DNA of 64,000 nucleotides from Membranipora membranacea (Eukaryota > Bryozoa > Gymnolaemata > Cheilostomatida > Membraniporidae): NCBI GenBank assembly GCA_914767715.1, contig OU612075.1:9982001-10046000 (forward strand), read 5' to 3'. A model generated the notes under the pieces. The model was not told the DNA's origin. It was given only the letters and a program-made list of their open reading frames with translations, and ran no database searches. A program made the position numbers and the translations under genes. Shown piece after piece: positions 25,001-36,200 of the stretch. Position 1 is the stretch's first letter. Each line of letters opens with the position of its first letter.

Positions 25001-25653
25001 ATGTTTATCCACTACAAGTTCGAGGGTTGATATTTTGTTGATCACTCCTCTGACAGTGTTCGTGTTCATGAATTGTGTGATCACAGGTTCCTGTCCCTCT
25101 ACTTTAATTGTAATATCAAGTTCTCTTTCTGTTATAATCTACAAAAATACAATACGCAAATGATTATCATTGGCCTTTGACGCAGGGCACAACCACACAT
25201 TTCCTTGGTAGAGGAATATGCATTATCAAATACAGCTCGTTGATAAAAAAAATAACATGGTTTGTTGGAGTTAATTCCATCAGATAAAGCCTCCTTGGAT
25301 TACAAACTTGATGCTTTCCTGCAGTTCAAATAAGTGGCACACTTATTTTTAGCTGCATACAACCACTAAGGGCTTCTTTATTTCTTAATTCAACTTACCT
25401 CTGCTTTCAATACCATTCCTTCCTTGAGTCCCAAGCCAGTAGCTGTTTGGCTGCCTTTGAGTATTTTACCAGCATACTTTATTCTTATCAAATCCACTTT
25501 TTTACTTGATTCTGTTGAGACAAGTGTGTAAACCTTTGAGATTTGATCATTTCTATACATTGTCACTGGTAGTGTTTGTCCACTTGGTAGTCTAACAGAG
25601 ATAGTCTCACCCAGTGAGCTGACATCTTTAGATGCTGCTTTAGATCCTCCCAT
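19087..25653 (-). CDS. Tandem ubiquitin-like plus von Willebrand A domain protein, 523 residues
   Basis: Nine exons join in frame: 25399-25653, 24989-25138, 22978-23112, 22419-22550, 21661-21858, 21074-21238, 20522-20648, 19886-20073 and 19087-19308 (stop TAG 19087-19089). Residues about 16-85 form a ubiquitin-like fold (ISVRLPSGQTLPV, then IKYAGKILKG and GLKEGMVLKAE, placed like ubiquitin's LIFAGKQLEDG and TLHLV). Residues about 90-176 look like a second one (FGTKQLTDLNL, IGNNSTLLIKP). From about residue 204 comes a vWA domain: VVFSFDTTGSM carries the metal-site DxTxS-type motif (D213), TGGGDAPE the middle loop, and ALVVIGDCEPHPP (D317) the third loop. The tail has a Gln/Glu-rich coiled segment and a basic KKRRG near the end. 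Cytosolic or nuclear location is likely because no signal peptide is seen. The precise function is unknown; a scaffold linking ubiquitin-type recognition to metal-dependent protein binding is an inference. Confidence 0.85.
21388..21511 (+). pseudogene. LINE 3'-end remnant in an intron of the UBL-vWA gene
   Basis: The plus-strand frame reads TRPKKTWRMTALEQLQTFG followed by a helix containing EAAEMARDR, then a stop. This resembles the extreme C-terminus of many non-LTR retrotransposon polyproteins (GRPxxTW...DL...A.DR.xWR). No reverse transcriptase lies upstream, so it would be a 5'-truncated copy. The insert lies between exons 21074-21238 and 21661-21858 and is antisense to the host gene. Confidence 0.5.
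23550..24850. mobile_element. Nested fold-back (MITE-like) element in UBL-vWA intron 2
   Basis: The outer arms, about 23556-23885 and 24520-24845, are reverse complements with moderate divergence; shared blocks include GACTTTCTATACACC, GAGCTACTGATGCTTAAT and GATGATAAAATG. Between them sits a second, better-kept fold-back (24043-24311) whose arms both begin TTGGAAGTTCTCACATACG. Open frames inside appear on both strands only because of the symmetry. The element lies in the intron between exons 24989-25138 and 22978-23112. A run of G starts at 23550. Confidence 0.75.
24043..24311. repeat. Inner inverted repeat of the nested fold-back
   Basis: Arms of about 115-125 bp (24043-24165 and 24190-24311) share GAAGCCGCTT, ATGCCAACA, TTGGCACTGC, CAGTTTTCCTCG and GCACCACAGAA in opposite orientation, with a short central spacer. 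Lower divergence than the outer arms suggests it inserted later. Confidence 0.75.
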
Positions 25654-25740
25654 TGTTGATGGAGTTTTATTATCAGATGCTGGTGCAGTGGTGATCCAAG
25701 TCCAGAAAGCTTCCTTCTTGTAGTTCTTCCTTTCCTCTGT

Positions 25741-25933
25741 ACTTCCTCTGTCTTGCAGTACTTCCTCTGTTTTTCAGGTGTATGGTTAGTGATACAATGT
25801 TCTCTGTTATCACATGTGCATGTGTTTATATTTGAAGCTAGGGATTTACTATGTTATTTATATCATCCAATCAGTGATTGTTCTATTTTTAGCTCTAATA
25901 TGATTGGGCAAATTAGAAATTGACTCAGCCAAT
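25741..25933. promoter_or_regulatory. Candidate divergent promoter with CCAAT and ETS-like sites
   Basis: Just upstream of the UBL-vWA start there are two ACTTCCTCTGT repeats (25741, 25760; GGAAGT on the minus strand, the ETS core) and a third partial TTCCTCTGT. Further out are CCAATCA (25867), ATTGG (25903) and CCAAT (25929). The phosphatase gene starts on the other strand at 27120, so the region may serve both genes. Roles are inferred from motif and position. Confidence 0.35.
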
Positions 25934-26199
25934 GATGTAATTTTCTGTAGCTAGTCATAATTGTACTATTTGTATGCCAACCTTACTTCCTGTAAAAAAA
26001 ACTTTAATACAAAATTCACTTCGAAGAACAATTATTTGATTTTTGGTCCAGGATTAGATTTTACGGAAAGGCTCGAAATCTCTGACTTCCCAATTCAACT
26101 CTTCACAGCATAAATGCTACATAATACATTGATGCTGTTCTGTTCATGGTACTCAAGGAGCAGAGTTAACCTTACTCCTGCCTGGATTAAATTTACATT

Positions 26200-26318
26200 A
26201 GTTAGTAATGAGTTAGTCATTACAATTACATGTGATTATTTAAATTGTTATTTTATTATCATAATTATTATTATGTTATGATAATCATAATGTAATGATT
26301 ATTTAGTGCTAACTAATG
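26200..26318. repeat. AT-rich inverted repeat
   Basis: ACATTAGTTAG at the left edge and CTAACTAATGT at the right edge are exact inverted copies. Inside, TCATTACAATTACATG faces CATAATGTAATGA and the centre is TTAT/ATAA rich. It is about 120 bp, a likely small MITE between the two divergent genes. Confidence 0.6.
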
Positions 26319-26828
26319 TCTCCTGTTTCAAATTTCTCTGTTTGAGCAGGGAAATTGGTTTGGCATAGTCATATATATGTGAGAATGGGTTGGTTTTTTT
26401 TATCTCTGGAAACTAAGCCAACAATTAACTCAAGAAATGCCTCCTTGCTCATACAAGTGGAGTGTTGCCACTACCCTTCTCCTTCAGCTAACATGTTTGA
26501 TTGTTGAAGGATCATGAGTGACCCTTGATATTCTCTCACACAATTGAATCATAAAAAAGACACAAGAGAAAATATGTCTACATTTTATAATGAATATGAC
26601 ATTCTCTATGGGACATGACATATTCAATCTCGACTACATTGTATATCAGTGAAGCTTATTCTTTAATGTTTATGCCTGGTCATAGCCAGCTGGTTGGTAT
26701 CAGTGACCACCACAATGACATATGATTTCACAATGGTATAGGGCTTCCCCGTCCTGTGTTTGCAATTGACTGGTTACCCCGGATAGCCTACTAACATGCA
26801 TGTTAAACGCTGCTGAGGGTTGTGGTAA

Positions 26829-26882
26829 AGGGTCACTGCGATGCATTCTGTAATCATTACAGAATATATCGTTGTGACCCAT
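26829..26882. repeat. Hairpin of about 54 bp
   Basis: GGGTCACTGCGATGCATTC...and its near-complement ending GTTGTGACCC enclose ATTCTGTAATCATTACAGAAT, which is itself palindromic. It could be a fold-back transposon or a structured element in the phosphatase 5' region. No coding content. Confidence 0.6.
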
Positions 26883-27119
26883 TGCCATATTTCAAGCTCT
26901 GTTCAATGAATATTAAATGTAAAAAATCTGACTTTCAATCCCGAACAATTCTGCAGCTCCAAAGCACCAGTGTTATAAGCAGCAATGGATGTAGCTCAAT
27001 AGCTTGTATGTGTGGTGCCTCCAAAAGTTGTTGCATTAAACATGAAACCATGCAACATGCTCATACTTGGTTCCCTATTTATTGTGCCAAATAGCAATCT
27101 ATAACTTTTTTTGCAGATC

Positions 27120-30100
27120 ATGAAGCATACAAAATTGAAGAGAAAGTTATCTCATCGAGGCTATTTCGTGAATAAATCACTACCATGGCTCTCAGAAATA
27201 CTCACACAGATCATTCTATGTATTGTATTTTGGTATGGGGAAGGTAAGTTCATTTTCAGGTCAGTGTGACATTATTCATTCTCTTCATGCCTATGCACCC
27301 TGATTTTCATCCTAAGCGCAATCAAAACTAGAAAAAAATTAAAACAGTGATTGGCAAATATCCTATGACCTTTATGAATGACAATTGGCAAAAAGAAAAT
27401 TTTGCGTCTTCGGGCTTGCTTAAAATAGTAAAAATTATGGCTAGACTGAATTTGCTAACGTCATTACTATATGTTAACTCCTACGTCTACGCAAGTGAAA
27501 ATTGGTGGTAGCCAACATTTTGCCTACCACAAACTAGCTAATATTTATTCGGTAAGAGTATCTTCTATGATTGGTTTTAGATTGTACTTGATCTCATTGC
27601 ACTGTCTCAATTGATGCACAAGGTGTGCTTCGACCCGCCTGCAAAGTGAGAGCAACTTTGCGCCGAATACGGCAGTCGCGTCCTCAAGGCACTATCATTC
27701 TTCAGACAGAGCCAGACTTGCGAATTTAACCCCACTTTTTTTTCAACCCATTATCCTTATATATAGGAGAAAAAGCAGTGCCATGCTGGAGAAATATAAG
27801 ACCAGAGGAGATATGGCTGTACAAATATCCAAGACGCCCAAACTACATTCCAGTCTGGATGCTGTGGGCTGAAGTTTTTACTGTTGGTAAGAAGACCATT
27901 TCTTTGAATCACTGGTGTTGGTGACATGGATAAAAGCTGTATGAAACTATTTTTTGTACTAAAACTAACATGTTCTCTTGTTTATCAATGCATTAAAAGA
28001 ATATCACCATTTTATTCAGATAAATTACAGCCTTGTATACATGACATTGTTGGTTTTATCTTATCTCTGAGCTGATGTAGAAATCAAAATTTGAACCTGT
28101 TAGCTTACGGGAGTGCGCAGACATAATCTTGGCTGAGTCTGATCAGCTTCCGCAGTCCGCATATGTGCTTCATAAAGAGCTCCTCCCTTGGTATTATGCA
28201 ATTTGTGACTCAAATCGATTTTTGTTTTCACACTTATTTTCAAAACCCGATAAAATTATTCGGGTTTTATCGTTTTCATCATATTTTTTATGCATAAAGA
28301 AAATAATTTAATTAATCATTTCTCTTTTGCAGACCTAACCAACAGAATATGAAGTACATATTCCATCAATATTTAATTTCTGTTTGTTACAGGGCCGTTG
28401 ATTATGACAGCTGTGTTCATCATGAGTAAAGATAAAGTAGACCTGAGGAATGCCTTTATGTCGTATCTCAATGCTTGCCTTATGAATGGTGCGCTAGTTA
28501 ACACATTTAAACTCTGCGCTGGAAGACCAAGACCTGATTACTATTTTAGGTAAGCTGAGCGTTGAGATAAATGACCTGCTTTGCTGTGGAATAGCTGAGA
28601 AAGACTTTCAGTTTGTTGAAATGAGATTTTACTTCATTGATAATTATTACTATAATGCATTTTTATTGAGGTTTTCATATCAACAAACGAAAATAAGAAC
28701 TTTTGACCTCATAAACAGAAAAGATATCATGATCATGACAAAAATAATACTTATGATCATGACATTAGTAAATTCTATCTTCCCTATGGTGTCCTGGGAT
28801 TTCATGAATGTATTCTGCTTACTATGAATCATAGTATGTGATTGTAGTCTACAATGGGTCCTAAAGTAAGAGGGCTCTATCTTATCTATTAGCTATTTCT
28901 GGATGGAAGCATTGTTATTGGGCTGATTATGGGATAATAATCAGAATAAACAATGCTTTTCAAGCAGATATGTTACCTAATACTGCTGGCTGTCGAAAAT
29001 GACAACCTAGTTGACTACCCACAGCATAGTAGCACTATATCATTCATCCATTGAATTCCATATCTGGAATAACATTATTAGCTTTCTTTTGCCAAACAAT
29101 GGGCTTGCACAAGTTGCCAGTCCCCAGTAGATATCTAGAAATGCCCAAATGAACAACGCTGAAGGCATTCTATTCTGTTAGCTGTTTTGTAACTAAAACT
29201 ATTTCCTAGGCTATATTATACGTACTAGTAGGGTCTGCCAATCAGATCACTGTCAGATGAGCCCTTGTACTGAGTATCTTAGCTGTATATAGTTATGATA
29301 CTATTTCCATTCCATGAGAAGAATTTAATTCAGTGCACTCATCACAATATTGGTATGTCAATGAATGACCTTGACTTTTTGTAGATGTTTTCCTAACGGA
29401 GAGGAAGTAGAATGGTCTGATGATGTTGAGTGCACAGGGACTAATACTGATATAGTAGAAGGACGTAAAAGTTTTCCTAGTGGTCATTCGTCATGGAGTT
29501 TTACTATGTAAACTTTATTTACATTATAATCTGTATTTATCTATTCATATTTTACTGAGTACGGTAACATGCATAGCCTACTAACATGTGATCTGAGGCA
29601 CCTTCCAAAGCTCCCCTATGTGACGCTCTGCATTTAAATGATATTTAGCAGTTGTCCCTTTTTAAGAAATGAGAGGGCAACTCCCAAAATAGTAGTATAT
29701 GGCTTACACTTATCCACTCTCACCCAGGAGGCCGTCGGACGAGGGGCAAAAGTCTGGGGGGGGGGGGGGGGCTCAGACTACTTATCCAGCGGTCTATTGA
29801 TAGCCAGCTTTGATATTTCTCAGTGGCCAGTTTTCGGCTCTGATCAAGCTCAACATTTCAGTTCAGATTGATGTAGGCTATATTTGTCAGGGGAGGGAAA
29901 GATGTAGGCTTGGTTATAGAGCGATAAACAAGAAAGAGACTGGACATATATATATATGGGCTGGTTTGGTAGATGGGTGGATCAATAGTTGGGTGAATTA
30001 TCAAAATTATACAAGTGCTGCATACATGTTACTTTTCTATATGAATATTGATGTGTTCAACTGTATCAGACATATATTTGGAGTGGTGCTAGCTATTAAA

Positions 30101-30669
30101 CGTGTCGCCTTCGATTGGCTGGGCCAATTAATCAGAGCCAACACAGAGTGATGCCCTATGGGTAATTTGGTTTTGGGTTTTGTACCAGGTCCCGCAATTT
30201 GGTTGTTTGGGCCTTACGAAATGATATGTCAGTTGCCAGTAATTCCTACCAAGTCTCCTTAAATTAGTTAATGAGATAAATAGACACTACCATCTCTAGA
30301 TTCTCTCAACATATGAAATCAATGCTTTTTTTCAGAATGATGTGGGCCTTCCTCTATATAAGCGGGAAATTGGAAACTTTCTCACTTAACGGAGAGGGTA
30401 AAAGTTGGAAACTTAGCTTCAGCATAATACCACTTATAATAGCCACGGGTATAGCTATAAGTCGAACATGCGACAACCACCACCATTGGCAGGATGTGAC
30501 AGTAGGATCTCTGCTAGGAATAGTTACCGCTTATGTTGTATATAGACGATATTTTCCATCTATACAGCATAGACATTGTAATATGTCGTTAGAAAGCCTC
30601 GAAAAATCTCATAGACTAGATCACGAACAACAGTATTATGATTCTGATGAAGATATCAAAGTAGTATAA
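27120..30669 (+). CDS. PLPP5-like: PAP2-family phospholipid phosphatase, PLPP4/5 type, 285 residues
   Basis: Coding exons 27120-27243, 27767-27886, 28393-28549, 29385-29507 and 30336-30669 join in frame. The first begins 3 bases after an AG acceptor (27116), so there is a 5' UTR exon upstream. The enzyme dephosphorylates phosphatidate and related lipids at membranes. All three PAP2 motifs are intact: KLCAGRPRP (residues 120-128, KX6RP), SFPSGH (163-168, with PSGH at 165-168) and SRTCDNHHHWQD (217-228, SRX5HX3D with nucleophile His224). CFPNGEEVEW after motif 1 and GEGKSWK before motif 3 are typical of the PLPP4/5 branch. Hydrophobic stretches at about 27-37, 70-92, 103-118, 173-185, 203-216 and 230-242 fit a six-span membrane protein. 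The length is close to the 264-271 residues of vertebrate members. The tail is acidic (DSDEDIK). Confidence 0.92.
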
Positions 30670-32240
30670 ACTATAGTCAGGTTTGACCTATGACCTTTGA
30701 AATTCTGCATTCTGGGTTGTTCTAATTCTGGTAAGCCACTGGCAGTTTGAGGGGCTACGCGGCTACTTTTTTTGTTTTGGGGTAAAACAAAACAAAAAAG
30801 AAGCCGCTTGACAAGTCTTATTTGGTTCACAAAATGATCTATGTAGGCCTAGGGTGCAAACTACATTCTTATGTATGCTTTATGATAAACCTTGTCCAGT
30901 AGTTTTTCCTTGATACATATGCACATAATGATATGCTTTACGCAGGTGAATTTTTTCTTGCATATTTATTCATTCAGTTTAAAAATACTATAATCAGAAG
31001 TCACTTGCCAGTATCGTATTTATTCCATCACAATTCTGTTTGGAATTTGCAACAAAATACATATATCTTTAAAAATAATTTATACGAATTATTTTCAGCG
31101 ATAGCTATTATTTGTTCATCAGAATCACATCGTTGGGCTTATTTTGTTTATATCTGCTTCTAATTCAATATGAGTTGTTCTACTCCTGCATGTCGGCTAA
31201 CTATGTTATTCTTATGTTTTGTTTGATCAGTGTGCTTCATTGCTCCTCTTTGTCTAATATGAGTTAGGAAAAATTGAAATTAAAAGCCCTGAATAACTAG
31301 TGTACTGGTAACAGCAAACATGATATTTCGTCAACAAGTATCAGTAACAAGAGTAATATGTAACTGGCCGACCTATAACTGGAGAAAGTATTGAATATCC
31401 TTCTCACACAAGGCTATCTCATAATGTCAGGGAGGATGAGACGCCCCTCTCCCTGATGGTATTGAGATTAGATTCATATGCTAACAGGGAGTTTGTCCCG
31501 AACTCCCTGATGCTAATGAGACCTAACAAGGAGTTCTGTTCTTATTCAATTAGTATACAACAGGATTTGGAGTTGTGGTCACTTGATTAAAAAACCGATA
31601 GAAAACTTTATCAAATAGCCGGGATTCATTTGGATCCTTGAATAGATGGGGCTCTTATTGTAATGCTCAAAGTCAACTGAGGAGCTTAGGTGTTTGAGAA
31701 GACCGCCAAACGTATGTCAAGGCAGAACAAAATTGAAAATTCTCAACATTTCCAAATTTAATTACATTTGTGGAGTGGTTTATTTGCCCATGAGTTGGTT
31801 GTTAGAGGGAGTATAATCATTAATCATCTCAGAGTTCAAGATAGAAGTCAGTGGTGGCTACTTGGACTGGTCATTTTTGTACTGATAATAAATGAATATG
31901 TAAAAAAAAGTGTTTTTTTTTCAACTAGTTACTGTTAGATTAAGATAGTTAAAATACAACTGTCACTTACAGCAGGGAGAATTCTCCCTGCTTACAGTGA
32001 GTTAGTACTAACTTACTTACTAACTCTAACAATAACTACAAGCCAGAGTCTACTACCAAAGTCTACTTAGTACATGTATATAAACAGTGGTAACACTAGC
32101 ATCTTTTGGCTACACCCCAACCAGCAGTCAACTCCAATGATGATGATGATTGATAGCAGTATTGTTGTTGTGATCTCTGACCATTTTATTTACTGCCAGT
32201 GAGTGAGTATCATTCATTGACATACCATATGGGAGTTACA
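30670..32240. other. Region between phosphatase and SMC4, no gene seen
   Basis: Holds the phosphatase 3' UTR and probably the first non-coding exon of SMC4, neither of which I can delimit. Several short palindromes built around CAGGGAG/CTCCCTG lie at 31424-31460, 31486-31520 and 31972-31998. An imperfect inverted repeat with a poly-T/poly-A core sits at 30751-30812. No coding-type ORF. Confidence 0.4.
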
Positions 32241-33106
32241 ACAAGCATACAGTTTTAATTTTATTAGTCTCAAAACCAAAACCTGGGACTTTACTTTGGC
32301 AATGTCAAACATTGCCAAAGTCCCAGGTTTTGGAGTAGACCTGTGCTCTCAGCACTGAATCAAGAACTCAGAACCACATACATGTGACTTGACCTGCAAC
32401 TGCATTTGAGCTCTTCACAGGTGACAGTAATCATCAGGGAGGGTTACATACATGGTAACATACACTCAAGTCCAAACTTAGTTAGGCCTACTCATCAACA
32501 AACTTTCCCTAAACTGAGTCAGTCAAAGCATGTATGTACCTGGTACTTTGCTATAGTATATATATATTGGCATGTGGTGAGAAATGAGAAATCCCAATGG
32601 TGTTCTTGCCATAGCTCCTGTCTAAATGACATTGTATGTTGTAAGATTCATATTGTAATTGTTGTTGTAACAATGATGTCAGATGGTCACAAGTTTGCCT
32701 TTTGGATGAAAATGCATATGGTTGTCTTTTGACAACCATATGCGTGAGTTTTAATTTTATGCATGAGTTAAAATTAAAACTCATGCTTAATTTAAGTACA
32801 TACAATAGTTAAAATTAAGTACATACATGCTTTGACAGGGAAAGTTTGTTGATGAGTAGGCCTAACTAAGTTTGGACATGAGTGTATGTTATCATGTATG
32901 TAACCCTCCCTGATGATTACTGTCACCTGTGAAGAGCTCAAATGCAGTTGCAGGTCAAGTCACATGTATGTGGTTCTGAGTTCTTGATTCAGAGCTGAGA
33001 GCACAGGTCTACTCCAAAACCTGGGACTTTGGCAATGTTTGACATTGCCAAAGTAAAGTCCCAGGTTTTGGTTTTGAGACTAATAAAATTAAAACTGTAT
33101 GCTTGT
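32241..33106. mobile_element. Large fold-back element upstream of SMC4
   Basis: The left arm (32241-32545) and right arm (32820-33106) are inverted copies about 290-305 bp long. They have only a handful of substitutions and one 11-bp indel. Each arm contains its own hairpin with CTTTGGCAATGT stems. The 275-bp loop carries further palindromes, including GCATATGGTTGTC facing GACAACCATATGC (32714-32743). Open frames inside are antisense mirror images. The element probably lies in the 5' UTR intron of SMC4, about 130 bp before the acceptor at 33234. Very high arm identity means recent origin or gene conversion. Confidence 0.85.
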
Positions 33107-33239
33107 TTATGACAACCATATGCATGAGTTAAACTTGATGAATTAACTCGGTTAATTGTACCCGAGTTAATTCATCAACAATTTGTGAATATGCCTGATG
33201 AAACTTTTAAATTGACTCCTATGTTTTTCCTTCAGTTAG

Positions 33240-36200
33240 ATGATGGCACCTGTGTGTTTAAATGACTCCGCAATGGAAGTTGATGAGGACGTTGGGACTG
33301 TATCAGCCACCAATCAGCTCGACATAGAGAATCTAACTCCTATCAGCGTACCAGAGCCGCTAACTGTGGCTGCATGTGGTGATGGTGAGAGTGGTAGGCT
33401 CATAATAAGCCACATCACAAACGTCAACTTCAAATCATACGCAGGAACTACGATTCTTGGACCATTTCAAAAGGTAAGATTCTACAATGAATTTGATTTT
33501 TTGAAATCACTGGTTCTCCGAGTTTTTCACGTTACAGCCATTGTATATGTTCGGGTTGTTTGAGATTGTTTAATTGAATACGATGGGTACTTTCATCTTC
33601 TTATATTCTGTAACATCATTGAATACTTGTTACTATGAAAGTGGCACAAAGAAACGTAAATTTGAAAGAAAAAAAATTAAGACTTCGTAAAATCTCATCT
33701 AAATATTTAGAAATTTTATTCTGTCTTCATTTATTTTTGTAGAGCTTCACATGTATTGTGGGACCTAATGGCAGTGGAAAATCCAATGTAATCGACGCCA
33801 TGTTGTTTGTGTTCGGATTTCGAGCGAACAAGATCAGGTCTAAGAAGCTGAGTGTTCTCATACACAACAGTGAGCGCCATCAGGGGATTACCAGTTGTAC
33901 TGTTAAAGTACACTTCCAGAGGATTATTGATACAGGGGTAAGTTACAATCTGCTCTGTCATCAGGTGCATAAGTGAGATAGGCTAACTTAAACCTGTTTC
34001 ATATGCTTTAACATGGCAACCGTTTGGTGTAGAGTCAAGTGACTTTGAGGGGTGTTCATAAGGCACAGTAGATAGTTTTTGCTTTGAATCTCATAAAACA
34101 TGTTTTGTTTCACATCTCACACCTAAATTGACCCCGCCGGAGTTGGTTAGAGTTCAACTGCCATAATCAAGCTTCCGATAATCTCAAGTTACAGTTTTTA
34201 ACCTCTGCTAGCTAGCATAGCCCCAGACACAAGGACATGACCACATTGCAGAATATATATTTTCTATCTGTGATTGATTCCAGACAATAGTTTGTACCGG
34301 GGTGTATGCACTACTTGAGTCCAGTGTTCGATGGTGGTTGTTTGTATAAAGTAGATTGAGAGTGTGTTATATTTGTTAGCCTGAGGATGATGAATACACT
34401 ATGGTACCAAACTCAGACTTCACTGTATCCAGAACTGCCAATAAGGACAACTCCTCAGTCTATAACATCAATGACAAGAAAGCCACAGCAAAAGATGTCA
34501 TAAAACTGTTATTGTCTCATGGCATCGACTTGGACCACAACCGATTTCTCATCTTGCAGGTAAAACTTGAATCATAATGTGAATTTATTAAGGAGCCTTA
34601 CACACTATAGCTGTAATTGTATTGTTTCTCTTGTTAAATATATTGAGAAAATCACTTGTATCAAGGTGCAATCAAGTTTACATAGATACCAAACTGTAGG
34701 TGTGTCTGCGAGATAGATGCATACTGACTCTCGTGATCTGACTGGGCATGTAGATCACTTATAAACTAGGCCATCATTACCACAAAGCAGGTGTCGTAAG
34801 GCTAAGTATGCATCATGCGTGACTTGAATTTGCGCATGTGCAAGAACAATGAGTTTAGTTTGGGTTCTAATTGCAACTTTGGAAAGGGGAAATGGGATAT
34901 CCCCTGCATAAACTGTTAATCAAAATCAGCTAATAATGACAAAAGAGGACAACTATTGATAACAAATCCGCACGCTTTGGGGAGCATGTCACCAGAGCAG
35001 GTAGCCAATCAGATGGCTTCGTAATTCTGAGACTCAATTTTGCAGAGATCAGCTCATGCCCAGAGCTGAGCATGCGCAGAATGAGATAGATGAGTTTAAC
35101 TTGTCCAAAAAATAAGATGGTAGTGTACCTGCGGTGCACTTAATGCTGTTTTCAGACTATCATTTTCAATTTTTTTTTAATTATTTTTTGTTTCCAGGGA
35201 GAAGTTGAGCTCATATCTATGATGAAGCCTAAGGCTCAGACGGAGCACGAGGAGGGAATGTTAGAATATCTGGAGGATATAATCGGTAGTAACAGATTCA
35301 AAGAGCCGATTGACCTGCTCACTCATCGTATCGAGAAAATTCAGGAAATAAGATCTGAAAAGGTTCGTACAATTTCTGGTTATTTCTTTGTTCAAATCGT
35401 TCTGATCTTGCGTTACTGCGATATCTGAAACACAGTGATGTTTTGCCCTACCATGATATAAAATTGAGCTCTAAAACAGGGAAAAAATGTTTACCTGATC
35501 GAGTAGTTGTCAGCATATGACATATAGGAGGAATAATGGCTCCAGTTACAATATAAGAATGTTTATTTATTTATTTATTGAGGTTTTCTAAAAGTTTATA
35601 ATTAAAGCAATTTAAAAATAACTTGTTTACCTCACACACATTAAAATTAAGGCAATTGGTTAGCGCAAAATTATATCCAGCTTTGATATTATTTCAGTTA
35701 ACGAGAGTGAAAGTAGCGGAGAAAGATAAGAACGCTCTGGAGGGACCAAAGAATGAAGCTCTCACCTATCTGAGTACTGAGAATGAGATCACTGTCAAAA
35801 AGAATACCATCTTCCAAACATACAAGTATGTTACAGCAGGGAGGGTGGTGACATTAGCTTGATCAGGGAGTTTGGGACCAAACTCCAACTCCAAGCTCCC
35901 TGGCTACATCATTTCCACCGAATATGCTGAGATTTTGGATATTATCTCCTCTCTGATAATGAGAGGACAACTCCGGTCAGGAAATTACTATTGATGAGTA
36001 TATTATTAGCTATGATAAAGTTTGGCTATTTCTTCGGGTGATTTAATATCATCTACTAACAGGTATCTAAGGTGAGAGTTTATATAAAGTGATGGGCTGT
36101 TAACTAGTCATGAATTTCATTAATTCAAATATTATAAAAAATGGTAGTTTTTCCTCATGCAGATACTTGACTGCCTATTAGTATTATGAAAGCGCCTTGA

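Noticed and set aside
26700-27094. Paired ORFs with similar words (GHNDIFCN / GHCDAFCN) on opposite strands
   Set aside because: Caused by the hairpin at 26829-26882; no independent evidence of coding.
32406-32805. Two overlapping opposite-strand ORFs upstream of SMC4
   Set aside because: They lie within the large fold-back element and reflect its symmetry.
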